Source of the DNA: Posidonia oceanica
Taxonomy: Eukaryota > Streptophyta > Magnoliopsida > Alismatales > Posidoniaceae
Direction: 5' to 3'
DNA: 64,000 nt
Assembly: GCA_037176725.1 (NCBI GenBank)
Contig: JAZBRS010000020.1
Span: forward strand, 82,406,001-82,470,000
The notes under the pieces were generated by a model, which was not told the origin of the DNA, made no database searches, and saw nothing but the letters and a program-made list of their open reading frames with translations. This document shows positions 33,250 through 44,047 of this stretch, piece after piece (positions within the stretch are counted from its first letter, which is position 1; each line of letters opens with the position of its first letter). The translations under genes and the position numbers were made by a program.

Positions 33250-34774
33250 TATAGATATCCCATTTTCGCATTTCCCAGAGTTCATAGAGGACAGGGATTT
33301 CTGAGGCACCAAAAATCACATGTCTAAGGCTTAACAACACATTTTCCAGATCTTCCTTGATTTCTTCAAAGCATCACTTAATCCTACCTTGACTCAGGTT
33401 GTTAACTGTGGCAGAGCCAACTCACTCAGACTCGTGGCAAGTCCAGCTACCCTGAATATCCTTTATTTCTACTCAGATTCGTGGCAAATTTGAGTTAACA
33501 AAGATGACTTCTTGATTTCATAGACTATCTGTAGTTTCCCGACCTTCTATCTTGTTTCCTCTGACAAAAATCTGGAAAAAGGGGCTAGAAATGACCTAAG
33601 CTTGATAGTAGCCATTTGGGGAGGCGACCCGGATAGTTGCCGCCTAAAGAGGCGACTAGGGCAGTCGCCTATTAGCCAGCCGACTGGTCTAGAAGCCAAC
33701 TGAGGAGGCGGCTCAGTCAAAAGCCATTTTAGGAGGCGACCCATGTGGACGTCATCTGGAAAGGCGACTGGGTGATCGTGGGCAGTAGTTGCTTCACATG
33801 ATCCCCTCAACCCTCATGCGCCACCTCAACAGGCGGTTGAGCGGTTGTGGAACCGCCTCGGTCTTCCCACGATCCTTGACCATCAGGCGTCACTCAATGC
33901 GACGACTAGCAATCGTGGCTCCTTTCGAACCGCTTTTCCACAGTTATTTCCCACTCCCCCCTCGACTGTTAGGCACCATCTCAACCAGCAACTAACAGTC
34001 GTGGCCTCGTTCCCGGGTCGTCCCACACTTTGACTGAGCGGTTGCTAGGTTTAGGCACCACCCCAACTGGCGACTCACCCTAACTGCCATTTTTCTAGAA
34101 TTTTCTGAACTCCAACCGTCCCCACACCCCTAGAGTTTATAAATAGACCCCCTAGGTCAGTGGTTTGAGGGTCGAAATTTTTGGGGAGAGGAATTTCTGA
34201 GAGAGGAATCATCCTGTCACTGTTAAATCTCCACCTCCCAGAGCTAGAGCCTTCAACCCAGAAGTTCTATCTCCCACCTTCCAGAAGAGGGATGCCCAAT
34301 TCCCATCTTCATTCCAGAGATCTCGAGCCTAGCCGGAGCTCCGACCGTGCCTCCACTTCTACTCCACTGCATACAGCACGAGGGTGAAGGGAGTATCTTC
34401 TAATCTTTTTATTTCATATTGCATTCCTTAGCATAGGACCCATAGCATATGCATGCGGAGAACAACCCCCGGTTAGTATTAGATTCGTTTGTTAATATTG
34501 TTCTTCGTTTGTTTTTTTGTTATCATTTACTACACACCAACTAATCTAGATCTTCTCTTTTTATTTGTTTTGAAGGAAAGGAAAATGCTTACGTAGCACG
34601 AGGAGGCCGCTAGACGACATCCAGCCGTCGATCTAGTGGTCCGAGGACCCACATCTTCACAATCTCCCCCCAAGTGTCTTGTCTACCCAAAGGCGAGTGG
34701 CGATCACAACAAAGCTGTCGACGTCGTGGAAGCACCGGCATCTTCATCTTCATCACCCCAAAAATCCATCCACA
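33250..34774 (+). mobile_element. Solo LTR of family G inside the integrase region of D
   Basis: 1525 bp, TATAGATATCC...CATCCACA, with target duplication GCAAC at 33245-33249 and 34775-34779. It is related along its length to the LTR at 6437-7954; the terminal TG has become TA. Removing it with one duplication copy rejoins the D reading frame between the zinc-binding region pieces, which confirms the boundaries. It keeps the TATA box at 34138-34145 and the repeated U3 motifs. No internal region remains, so it arose by LTR-LTR recombination. Confidence 0.93.
34138..34145 (+). promoter_or_regulatory. TATA box of the G solo LTR
   Basis: TATAAATA in the context CCCCACACCCCTAGAGTT, matching 7291-7298 of the other copy. 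It is antisense to element D. Confidence 0.65.
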
Positions 34775-34779
34775 GCAAC

Positions 34780-35435
34780 GTGATCTTCTTGGCCAGCAAC
34801 ACACCATTCATATGAGGGCCGCAAGTCCCTGCATGAACTTAAAGCATCAGCGTGTCGGCCTCTGCCTTGCTCAAGCAGCACAGGAGCATCTGATTGTATG
34901 ATCTTTTGTAAAGCTGCATTGCTCCCAACACATACTTTGACGCTAGACGCGTCAAAGTTCTTTTATCTACTGCTGAGGTGCCAGGCGAGATGCCATCGGA
35001 CTCTAGGAAGACCTTTATATCATGGTACTAGGGCTGATCTTCTGCTGGGTCTGTCTCCTCTATCCTCATGCAATGCGCAGGCTGCTCTATGCGGGTAACT
35101 GATACATCCACTGTACAGTCTTCAGGTATGCGGAGGTAGGACGCCAAGGTTGCTAGCACATTTGCATATGCGTTCCTTGCCCTGTTCATGTACGAGAAGC
35201 GGATGCTTGCAAATTCTTCTATCAGCTGCAGTAGGTGTTCATGATATGGCACAAGCTTTGGATCCTTTGTTCTCCAATCGCCATTCACTTGGGAAATCAC
35301 CAGCATGGCATTGCCGTGCACATGCAGCTTCTGCGCCTCATGCTTGAGGGCGACCTTCAATCCCAGAATGCATGCTTCATATTCTGTCTCGTTATTGGTG
35401 CATTTGAAGGTCAGCTTCCTCGCAAAAGGGATCAT
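34780..35435 (-). pseudogene. Element D second RNase H (archaeal type) and integrase N-terminus
   Basis: From ATG at 35433-35435 the minus strand gives an RNase H-like domain: TFKCTNNETEYEACILGLKVA (N-E-Y-E-A signature), LHVHGNAMLVISQVNGDW, and NAYANVLATLASYL. This is the additional archaeal-type RNase H that, with the usual one, marks the Tat lineage. After TAG at 35028 the frame goes on through CLSKAEADTLML and VHAGTCGPHMNGVLLAKKI, the start of the integrase zinc-binding region, up to the solo LTR at 34774. It would remove RNA from RNA-DNA hybrids and join the integrase. Confidence 0.88.
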
Positions 35436-35951
35436 CTGTCCCTACGGCGTTACCAGCACTATGCCTATGCCTTGACCCTTCTTGTTGATAGTGCCATCAA
35501 AGTATAGCTGCCAATGCTCTTGGTCTTCAGGGTCCTTTTCATCAGATTCCTCCATTGCAAAGAGGATATCCTCATCCGGGAACTACGTCTGGAGAGGTTG
35601 ATATTCAGACAAGGGAAAATCAGCAAGGTGATCTGCCATGGCTTGACCCTTCACGGATCTCTGTGTGACGAAGGTGATGTCGTATTGAGACAACAACACC
35701 TGCCACTTAACGCATCTACCCACCACGGCTGGCTTTTGGAAGAGGAACTTGATGGGGTCATGTTGGCATAGAAGCTGGACTGGATACACCATCATATAGT
35801 GCCTCAGCTCCTGTGCAGCCCAGAAGAGAGATAAGCAGGTCTTCTCCATTGTGCTATACCTGGCTTCGCAATCATTGAATTTCTTGCTCAGTTGATAAAT
35901 AGCATGCTCCTTTCTACCCGATTCATCATGTTGGCCCAAGACGGCGCCCAT
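35436..35951 (-). pseudogene. Element D RNase H (Ty3-gypsy type)
   Basis: From 35951 the minus strand reads MGAVLGQHDESGRKEHAIYQLSKKFNDCEARYSTMEK in two blocks, with the E-Y-T/S-ME-EK type signature, then LLCQHDPIKFLFQKP and VTQRSVKGQAMADHLADFPL. This is the regular RNase H domain after RT. Stops TAG at 35583-35585 and at about 35440 separate it from the next domain in the same frame. It is joined in frame to the RT connection domain upstream across a TAG near 35954. Confidence 0.88.
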
Positions 35952-37291
35952 GGAATGCTACGTGGTAGAAAGGTAGAGAAGCAGAGGTCTCCTCGGCGTG
36001 GGAGGAACCAAAACAGGAGGCTTGATCAGGAGCTGCTTAACCTTATCAAATGCAGCCTGGCACTCTTCGCTCCAGCTGATCTGTGCATTCTTCTTCAGGA
36101 GCTTGAAGATCGGTTCGCAGATAGGCGTGAGCTGCGCAATGAACCGACTGATATACTGCAGGCGCCCTAATAGGCCTCGGACCTCCTTTTCAGTGCTGGG
36201 GGGTGGCATATCCACGATGGCTTTTACCTTCATCGGGTCCACTTCAATCCCCCTCTGGCTAACAATGTAGCCCAGGAGCTTGCTGACGATACCCCGAATA
36301 CGCATTTGTTGGGGTTGAGGTGCAACTTATACTTCCTCAAGCTATCAAAGAGCTTCCTTAGACAGGCGAGGTGATCTTCGGGTTCCTTGGACTTGGCAAT
36401 CATGTCGTCCACATAAACCTCGACTTCTTGGTGTATGAGGTCGTGGAATAATGCAGTCATTGCCCTCTAATAGGTTGCGCCGGCATTCTTCAGCCCAAAC
36501 GGCATAACTTGGTAGCAGAAGACCCCCTAGGGGGTGATAAAGGATGTTTTCTCCATTTCCTTTTCTGCCATTCTGATTTGGTTATAGCCGGAGAAGCCAT
36601 CCATGAAAGAGAGCATTTTGTGCCCTACAGTGTTGTCGACTAGGACGTCAATGTGCGGTAGTGGAAAATCGTCCTTGGGACTTGCCTTGTTCAGGTCCCT
36701 ATAGTCGATGCACATCCGAACTCGGCCATCCTTCTTGGGCACTGACACAATGTTTGCAAGCCACTCAAGGTAAAGGACGACCTTGAGGAAGTTAACATTG
36801 TACTACTTCATGATCTCTTCTTTGATCATGAGTAGCCACTGCGGTCGCCATCTTCTTAGCTTCTGCTTTACTGGCTTTACGTCTGGATTCAAAGGCAGGT
36901 TGTGCACTACTATCTCGACATCGAGGCCGATCATATCTTCATAGCTCCAGGCGAAGACATCTGCATACTCTTTCAAGAATGCAATGAATTCTGCTCTAGC
37001 CTGGGGTGATAGATGGACGCTAATACGGACCTCTCTGGCTTCTTCTGCTGTGCCGATGCTGACAACCTCCGTCTCCTCTTCGACATGGAGGTTGGGGCCT
37101 TCTGGATCGTCGTCATGGGGCCAGAACTCAGGCGATGGTTCATCATTCTCATCGTCGCCTGTATCATCCTCCTCTCTGTATGCAATAAGTTCCGAGGGGA
37201 TCTCCTTTTCGAAGGTGGGGTCTGTTATATCAAAGGAATGAATATGTTCCGTTGCTTGGCTCTGGTGATGCTTCAGGATGGTCACACTCAC
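35952..37291 (-). pseudogene. Element D reverse transcriptase
   Basis: Minus strand: the N-terminal lead-in AEFIAFLKEYADVFAWSYEDM (about 36975), then VSVPKKDGRVRMCIDYRDLN (about 36750-36690), FPLPHIDVLVD and FMDGFSGYNQI. The catalytic YVDDM is at 36415-36401, followed by LHLNPNKCVFG. A frameshift occurs at about 36305-36330. The connection domain reads LLGYIVSQRGIEVDP, RGLLGRLQYISRFI and ISWSEECQAAFDKVK. TAG stops at about 36800, 36527 and 36464 interrupt it. This is the polymerase that copies element RNA to DNA. The acidic patch EEDDTGDDENDEPSPEF upstream is probably linker. Confidence 0.92.
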
Positions 37292-37336
37292 CCGAGTGTT
37301 TCTATATCCTAGATGCGCGATCTCTGTCCTGGCAAT

Positions 37337-38863
37337 CTCCTTTGCCTACTCTAACTTTGCTGACTCTGCTGCTGCTGATGACTCTGCCAATTTTGATGAC
37401 TCTGCTGCTGTGATCTGTGCTGCTAATGCTACTGTTGACTGTACTATCGCTGCTTGTGCGGTGGGTGACTGTGCTGTGGGTGCTTGCTGTGCTGCTGATG
37501 TTGCAGGTGCTGATGCTCTAGGTGCTGCGGGTGCTAATGCTGCTGATGCTGATGCTGCTGGTGCTGATGCTTGCGGTGCTGCCACGGGTGCTAATGCTGC
37601 TGGTGCTGATGCTGCAGGTGCTGATGCTGCTGGTGCTGATGCTGTTGGTGCTGATGCTGCGGGTGCTGATGCTGCTGGTGTTGATGCTGTGGGTGCAAGT
37701 GCTTGCGGTGCTGCCACAGGTGCTAATGCTGTGGGAGCAAGTGCTTGCAGTGCTGCCGCGGGTGCTAATGTTGCTGATGCTGATGCTGATGCTTGCGGTG
37801 CTGCCGCGAGTGCTAATGCTGCTGATGCTGATGCTTGCGGTGCTGCCGCAGGTGCTAATGCTGCTGATGTTGATGTTGCTTCTTCCTCCGCATTTTCTAA
37901 TGTGCTTGCAGGGAATATGTCAGGCAGGCGGCTGATCTGTGTACTACCGCTAGAGGCGCTGCTAGAGCGGGGCATGCATTGCACATACCACCTAGACCCA
38001 CCCTCCGGCTGTAGGGTGATTAGCTCATCTGGCCTGATGGGTGCTGCCGCTGCTGGATCTTCTTCAAGGACCATGATGGAGGGATCCGTGGCCACGACTT
38101 TCCCCTTCCTTGTTGCCTGATGCTCTGCAATGTCCTCTGCCAGTGACACGAGCTACTCTTGGAACAGTTGCTCCAAATCCTCCATCATGAAGTCGATCTA
38201 AGCCTCCACAGCCGCTGCTTGCTCCTCATCCGAGGGAGAGTCGATGTAATAGGCGATGGGGGGTTCTGGCTCTGGTTTGCCCACCAGGTGTGTTGCTGCT
38301 GGAGGCATCCGCTGTGCTGCTGCTGGTGGGTAGGCTGTCAAGGTCACCGCTGCAATTGGAGGGGAGGTAAAGGGGCTCTTCCAGTGGGCCGATAGCTGGG
38401 CAACCATGCTGGGGAACAAAGTGCTGGCACCCATGCTTGATGGTGGTTGTCTCCCTGAAGACGCGGTGGGGGTCCTCCACAAATCTTGTCCTATTGTAGC
38501 TGACAGCTGTATGCTGGAGGGAGCCACCGGGCCTACTTGCTGTACTGTGCATGAAGCGGGCCGAATCGCGCTACCTTCTGACCTGACTGACTGCATCGCC
38601 AGAAATGGTGAGCTCTGTGCTAGAGCGGCTGCGGCCATAAGCAGATTGCTGGAGGGTGCCTGAGGACGTGCTCCTAGCTTCGGAGCTGCTGCTGTGGCAG
38701 TCAGTGATGCTGGTGAAACTGCAGAGAGAGGAGAGACTGTCAATCCTACCATGAGGTTTGTTGCCTCTACTGCTGCTTCTGTAGAAGGGAGTGCTAAGCA
38801 AACTGACCGGGATGCTGCCGAGCTGAGCTGATCCTTGTTGCTGGTTGGGGCTGCTTCCACCAC
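37337..38863 (-). pseudogene. Alanine-rich linker ORF between protease and RT of element D
   Basis: Same frame as RT, with TAG at 38198-38200, near 38152 and near 37337 as the only breaks. The middle (about 37420-37880) is a run of Ala/Ser/Pro repeats such as APAASAPAASAPTASAP, encoded by a GCTGGTGCTGAT-type microsatellite on the plus strand. Around it are Ser/Thr/Pro-rich segments and SLAEDIAEHQATRKGKVVA (about 38145). No enzyme motif is visible. In Ogre elements an intron separates protease from RT; a similar arrangement would explain why protease and this ORF are in different frames, but I see no decisive splice sites. Confidence 0.6.
37490..37880. repeat. Trinucleotide-type GCTGGTGCTGAT microsatellite
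   Basis: On the plus strand GCTGATGCTGCTGGTGCTGATGC repeats with small changes for nearly 400 bases; it encodes the alanine-rich stretch on the minus strand. Clusters with TTGCGGTGCTGCC form higher-order units of about 60-80 bases. Confidence 0.85.
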
Positions 38864-38972
38864 GCTAGACTGCTCCTCATCCGAGTAGTAGTCCTCAACG
38901 CAGACCCACTCTTCTGTCGGCAGCGGAGAGCTCTAGCATGCCATCTGCTATGCTGGGGCTTGGCTTCTCGAG

Positions 38973-40544
38973 TCAAGGGTACCTGCACTGACAAAATTGG
39001 TGAGGTCCTGCAGGGAAGGCCATCCTCTGATCCTCTGGTAGCATGCATGCATCTCCATCGAACTTCGGGTCATATCCGAGACCCTCGGAATCCCTTCGCT
39101 TTGCTGCTTTGTCTGGCTCAGTGATTCCCTGGCCGTACTGCCCGAGCGGCGTTCTCTTGACATAGCCCCACCTATGACAAACATTTTCGACCATCCGGAA
39201 GGGATTGCTGTGAACGGCCAAGGAGTTGACATGTTCAAGATCAGGTATAAAGTTAACCGGCTCACACCAATTAATGCGATACAAAGCATCTGATAGCTCA
39301 GGGTCAAAGGGGACAGTCTGTGTAGAGACAGGGGAGACTGCCTCGATCCGCTCCTTCTCAAAGTTTTCTACCATGACAACAATGACATCGTCGCCGTGGC
39401 AAAACTTGATCATGCGATGGAGGGTCGAGGGGATGACCTGATGCTTGTGCAGCCAAGGGCGCCCAAGTAGGAGATTAAAGTTGGGCTCCAAGTCGATAAT
39501 GTAGAATTCTACATCGAATTCGACCAGGCCAATGGTGAGAGGAATAATCAAGATCCCTAGGGAGTCATGGTGGGTGTTATCAAAAGCTGTCATTCCCTTT
39601 ATTGCCGGGGTGATATCCTCGGCTTTGAATCTAAGCTTGGTTGCTGTGTGCAAGGGACAGACGTTAATGCCTAATCCATTATCAATCAGTGATAGGGGAA
39701 TGCAAAAGTTTTTGTATTGTACCGTGACAAACAGGGGCTGGTTATGATTAATCCCCACCGGAGGTAGCTCATCGCTCGTGAAAGAGATGATCTGAGGCTC
39801 CGCAATCATGCCTACCATGCTTTCCAAGGCTGCAGGTTCTATAGCTTGGGACACATGAGTAGCTTGGAACACGCGAAGAAAAGCCTCACGGTGTTCAAAA
39901 GATGTGTGTATAAGGTCCCAAATGGAGATATCTGCTCTAACCTTCTTAAGATGGGAAGTGATGTCAGCTTTAGGTTGGCCCTTTTTGGTGGTAGGAGGAG
40001 AGGCTCTGGGGGTAGGCACTGCTGTGGTAGGTGCAGGGGATTGGCCTGATGCTGGGGGTGCTGCAGGTTGGCTTGCTAGTGGGGGTGCAGCGGGTGCTGG
40101 ATGGTTGGACCTAACCTCCGGTGCTGTGGGCTTGTAGACCCTCCCCGATCGCGTCACTTCCGCACACGTTTCCGTGGCGTAGTTGTAGGGCACGCAATGA
40201 GGGTCCCAGGTTAAGTCAATAACCGTGGGAGCATGTGCTGCGAGCACAAGAGGGGCCATAGGAGGATTGGTTGGGCGATAGGGGGATGGGTGTTGCTGGG
40301 AGGTTGCTGGAGGCCCTAGCTGAGACCTAGCTAGTAGGCTGACAGGGAGTCTACCTAAAAGGGAGGCAGGGGCTTGGGCCTGCGTTCTAGCTTGAAGATG
40401 TACAGGGGTAGAGGCTTGAGGATGCATGGTAGGGCGCGCAGCAGAGTGCCCCGGCCTGGCACGCGGTCGGATCATATGAATCCCCGACTCAGAGCCGGCA
40501 ATAGCCGCACGATAGAGAGAGAGGGAAGGGCTCAGAGACATCAT
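38973..40544 (-). pseudogene. Element D aspartic protease ORF
   Basis: From ATG at 40542-40544, 523 codons. The N-terminal third is Pro/Ala-rich with TVIDLTWDPHCVPYNYATET (about 40215) and a basic/Ala region. The retroviral-type protease fold follows: PLSLIDNGLGINVCPLHTA (about 39690-39635, where the active-site D-S/T-G reads DNG), TAFDNTHHDSLGILIIPLTIG, VEFYIIDLEPNFNLLLGRPWL (about 39500). The tail MVENVCHRWGYVKRTPLGQYGQG is shared by this lineage. The frame is open to a TGA at 38973-38975. The DNG in place of DTG/DSG at the catalytic site may itself be inactivating. It overlaps the end of the gag frame (40489-40544) in a different frame. Confidence 0.85.
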
Positions 40545-42822
40545 GAATGAGCTCTGAGGGGTCTACCATAGACGTGGCAAGCCCAGAAGGGAAGAGAGAA
40601 TGGATTCCCGAGGTCCCCACGCCTTCCGGGTTGGAGTGCTCTGGCAGAGGCTGGTGGACGATGATGGGATGAGGGGATGCTAATGCTAATGCAGGGGCAG
40701 ACGCTGATGAAGGTGCAGGAGTGGATGCCTCGTGCGTGTGGATCACAATCGTTCTTGATTCGATCAGGTTCTAAACGATGTCCCTCAGGGTATAGTAACC
40801 GTTCGTCGAGTGCCCTACGGTTCGATGGTAGTCACAGAAAAGATGCGCCTTATGCCAATACAGAAGTGGATTTGGCAGCAGGCGAACCTCGGGAAACTTC
40901 AGATATGGCGCGACCTTGGGGAGGACGACACTTAGCGGCTCCACCAGTGGGGTGAATTGACGCCGCTGTCGTCTCTACCCTTAATGTTGCCCTTGCTGGA
41001 CTGGTGCGGTAGGATAGACCGGTCGGGTGGTGGTAGTGATTTGTGGTGTGGGGGGTGCCCTAAGTGCTGGTGCATACACTAACTGATTCGGGGGAGGCTG
41101 AACTGCCAGATGAACAGGCACGGGCGAGGGGTCGACGTACGCGACAACGGTTTTCAACAAGTCCTTCTTCCTAGGACGGCTGCTGCTGCTACCGCTACTG
41201 TTGGTGCTGGTGTTGCTGCTGCTGTTGCTGTTGCTATTGACGGTGGCCTGCTTAGCAAACGCAGAGAGTGCCGGGAAGTTGCCACTCCATAGCGAACTCT
41301 CCACACGGGTGCCAGCCCGAATCAGTGTTGAGAAGGTTGTGATGGGTTGAATGCTGAGCAGAGCCCTAGTGGATGGCCACGCTCCTCCGATCACAATCTC
41401 AAGGAACTCCTCGTCAAAGGGTGCATCTCGAACCTGTGAGGCGAGGGCGCACCAGCGGTCGACATACTCCCCGAACGGCTCGCTAGAATTCTGCTTTGTT
41501 GCGACCAGGTCCGCACACTTTGGGACTAGGTCAAGGTTGAAGGAATATTGCTCCAGGAACGCCCGGCTTAGGTCGTCCCAAGTCTTGATCACGGCCATGT
41601 CAAGCAAGGTGAACCACTTGAGCACGGGGCCGGTCAAACTCTTCTGGAACAAGCGGATAAGCAACCTCTCGTCAGTCTAGAGCTGAGCGAGATCTTCGCA
41701 GTATGCCTTTAGGTGTGCGATTGGACAACCTCTACCATTATATTTTTCAAAGTTCGGGGTTTTGAACTACGGTGGGAGTACTGCCTCTGGGAAATAGTAG
41801 AGGTCCCGGAACTGGTGAGGCTGGAGGTCAGCGCCCTGCACTAGACGTAGTGCTTTCTCCAGAACGTCCACCCTGTTATTGATAGGGTCTGGATTGGCTG
41901 CCACAGGTGATGGGGCAGTAGGAGCGGGGACCACATACACCGGTTGGGTCGCACCGAGGTGCTCCTCCGGATCTACCATCGCTTCGCCTGGTGGCGCAAC
42001 ATGATGGCCCGCATATCCGTGCAGTGTGGTGTGTGCTGGAATGCATGCTGGGGTAGGGAATTGTTGATGCAGGGGATAGGAGTAGCTAGCATGCTGTGCG
42101 GTGGGAGATGCATAGTGCGGGAGCCTTAGTTGCGGCACTGGCACGGTGCCGGGCGGCGAGCCTGCGGAATACTGCGCTCCGACCAGCCCGAAGGACTGGC
42201 CGACAAGTGGCGGAGGAGGATGCTGTGCAATATGTTGTGCATATGCAGGAGGCGGAAGCTGAGCCCCCATCTCTGAAGCAGTAAGTAGCTGGGGTGACGG
42301 TCTAGGCGGGAATGCAGAGGGGAATGCCTAAGAAGCCAGAGCAGGTCACAGAGGGACCTCAGGAGTAGTAGGAGCGAAAGACGGGTGAAGAGATAGAGCC
42401 ATGCCCTGTAGTCTCTAGGTAGTCTCCATCAGCTGCTGGAACTGTGCCTCAGGGGACCCGTCAGTAGGTATGCTGAGTTGCAGGACCGGCGGAGGACCAG
42501 AGTCAAGAGGCCGAGACACAGACTGTCCAGTAGAGTGAGAATCTAAGGCGAAAGTCGCCACAGTAGAAGGGATGTCGAGAACGACATAGCCCTGGGAAGG
42601 AGGAGTCAGTGGCGCCTCGGGAGCACAGGCGGCAGATGCCAAGATAGACTCGGCAACCGGGTCCGGCGGAGTCTGCCACTGCCCCACAGGATAGAGGGGA
42701 GGCAACTATACCAGAGAAGGAGATGTTGGCACAGAGGGAGCCAAGGCGAGAGTCGGAGGGACCGAAACAGGAACCCCCTCTAGGGCAACAGGAGTCTGGG
42801 ATTCACCAGCAAATTGGGTCAT
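40489..42822 (-). pseudogene. Element D gag
   Basis: Minus-strand frame from ATG at 42820-42822 (MTQFAGES). The order is: a Pro/Val-rich N-terminus; IPSTVATFALDS; a Gln/Pro/Tyr-rich middle (42270-41900); the Retrotrans_gag core ERLLIRLFQKSLTGPVLKWF, TWDDLSRAFLEQYSFN and SSEPFGEYVDRWCALASQV (41670-41440); an Asn/Ser tract; then HLFCDYHRTVGHSTNGYYTLRD (about 40840), the C-H-H motif that replaces a zinc knuckle in Tat-type gag. All parts are in one frame but broken by TAG at 42706, 42415, 41767, 41677, about 40974 and 40771, and TAA at 40981. Gag packages element RNA. Confidence 0.9.
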
Positions 42823-44028
42823 TGTTGACCGAGAGCGAGTGATCATAGGGCTGCGGCAAAAAGAAGGACGAGTCCTAGGAGGAGCTATTATCACGAAGGA
42901 AAATAGCTCAGGAGAGGACGGTCAGAAGCAGGTGTCGCAATAGGGGCGTCAGTAAGAGAAAGGGCTCAAGCTCCAGCTAAGGAACTCGCTCACTGACCTG
43001 TTCGACACAACACAAGTAAACAAAAATAGGTGTTAAAACCTGAAAGTAAAATGCAAATGTGCAGTATGAATGCAATGCTGATGATATGCTGTCTAGCATG
43101 CTCTCTCTCACCAATCTAGTGTATCCTAGTAGGCAGTCTACTTCGGACACTCACAGGTGTGCAGGTCGCCGACTCAGGCCAGAAAAAGTAGGTCGCACGT
43201 CTAAATCCTGGCCGAAGCTTAGGCAGTGATGGGGTGGTGCGTTAGGAGCCTTGGCCCTGCCAAAAGCATGGGTGGTACCCTTTACTAACACCGACGCGAC
43301 CCCTTGACAAGGGGGGACAGACCGATCTGCTCACGCCACGCCAAAGTGTCGGGGCAAGAGACTGGGACTATCCTTCTCAGACAAGTAGGCGGACTCTGAT
43401 GAGAAGAATGCATGCCCTATATGATACTTCATGCAAATGCTTAGAGTTTTTTATCTTGCACATTTTATTAACTCCAAGGGGATGCAGGTGTGTTGCAGTC
43501 TCTAGTTGCTCCTAGAGTTGATTTTTACTTGCCATTTTTAGTTAGCCGTGGGGGAAACAATCAGTCTCTAATTGTCCTTAGGCTTATTGAAAAAGGGGAA
43601 GGAAATCACCCAAACATGGCAAGCAAGCAACACAAATCATTGCAAAAGGCATACACATGGTATGTGCCAGTGTCGTGAACATGGTATGTGCCAGTGTCGT
43701 GAACATGGTATGTGCCAGTGTCGTGAACATGGTAGTGAAAAGAAAACACTTAGCATGTCAAAAAGTGGGCATACATGGCATGTGCGTGCTTGGTGGCATA
43801 GCATTTGTGTAAAACAAAGTACTTATCACACAAAAAGCATGCACAGTGCGCCAGGCAAGTATTTAGGCATGTAATGCGAGAAAATAAAGCAGTGCAAGCA
43901 AACATGGCATAAAGCAAGTAAATAAACAGGCAGGCAGGTAAGCAAGCAAGGCATGCAAAAGCGTAAGGCAAGTAGAAAATGCAAAATGTGAGCGGCGAGA
44001 AAGCCAAGACAAAAGCCAGAGTCTTGTA
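42823..44028 (-). other. Leader of element D
   Basis: Non-coding region between primer site and gag. Blocks shared with leaders of A and C include CTAACACCGACGCGACCCC (43286-43304) and ATGCATGCCCTATATGA. At about 43655-43728 the 24-bp unit CATGGTATGTGCCAGTGTCGTGAA is repeated three times in tandem without change, a recent local amplification. Confidence 0.6.
43655..43728. repeat. 24-bp tandem triplication in the D leader
   Basis: Three identical copies of a unit with core TATGTGCCAGTGTCGTGAAC. The other leaders (A, C, F) have one degenerate copy at this place. Confidence 0.9.
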
Positions 44029-44046
44029 TCCCTAGCGGAGTTGCCA
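44029..44046 (-). promoter_or_regulatory. Primer-binding site of element D
   Basis: The minus strand reads TGGCAACTCCGCTAGGGA, one base after the LTR end CTACA. It differs from the element F site at two positions (G to A changes). Confidence 0.85.
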
Positions 44047-44047
44047 C

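Noticed and set aside
37278..38120. 280-codon plus-strand Ala/Asp-rich ORF
   Set aside because: It is the antisense reading of the GCTGGTGCTGAT microsatellite in the pol linker of element D; the minus frame links to RT.
32276..42822. Amber codon reassignment or programmed readthrough as explanation for the many TAG codons
   Set aside because: The TAGs sit at scattered, non-boundary positions including catalytic domains, alongside frameshifts; C-to-T decay explains them more simply. A family consensus would decide.
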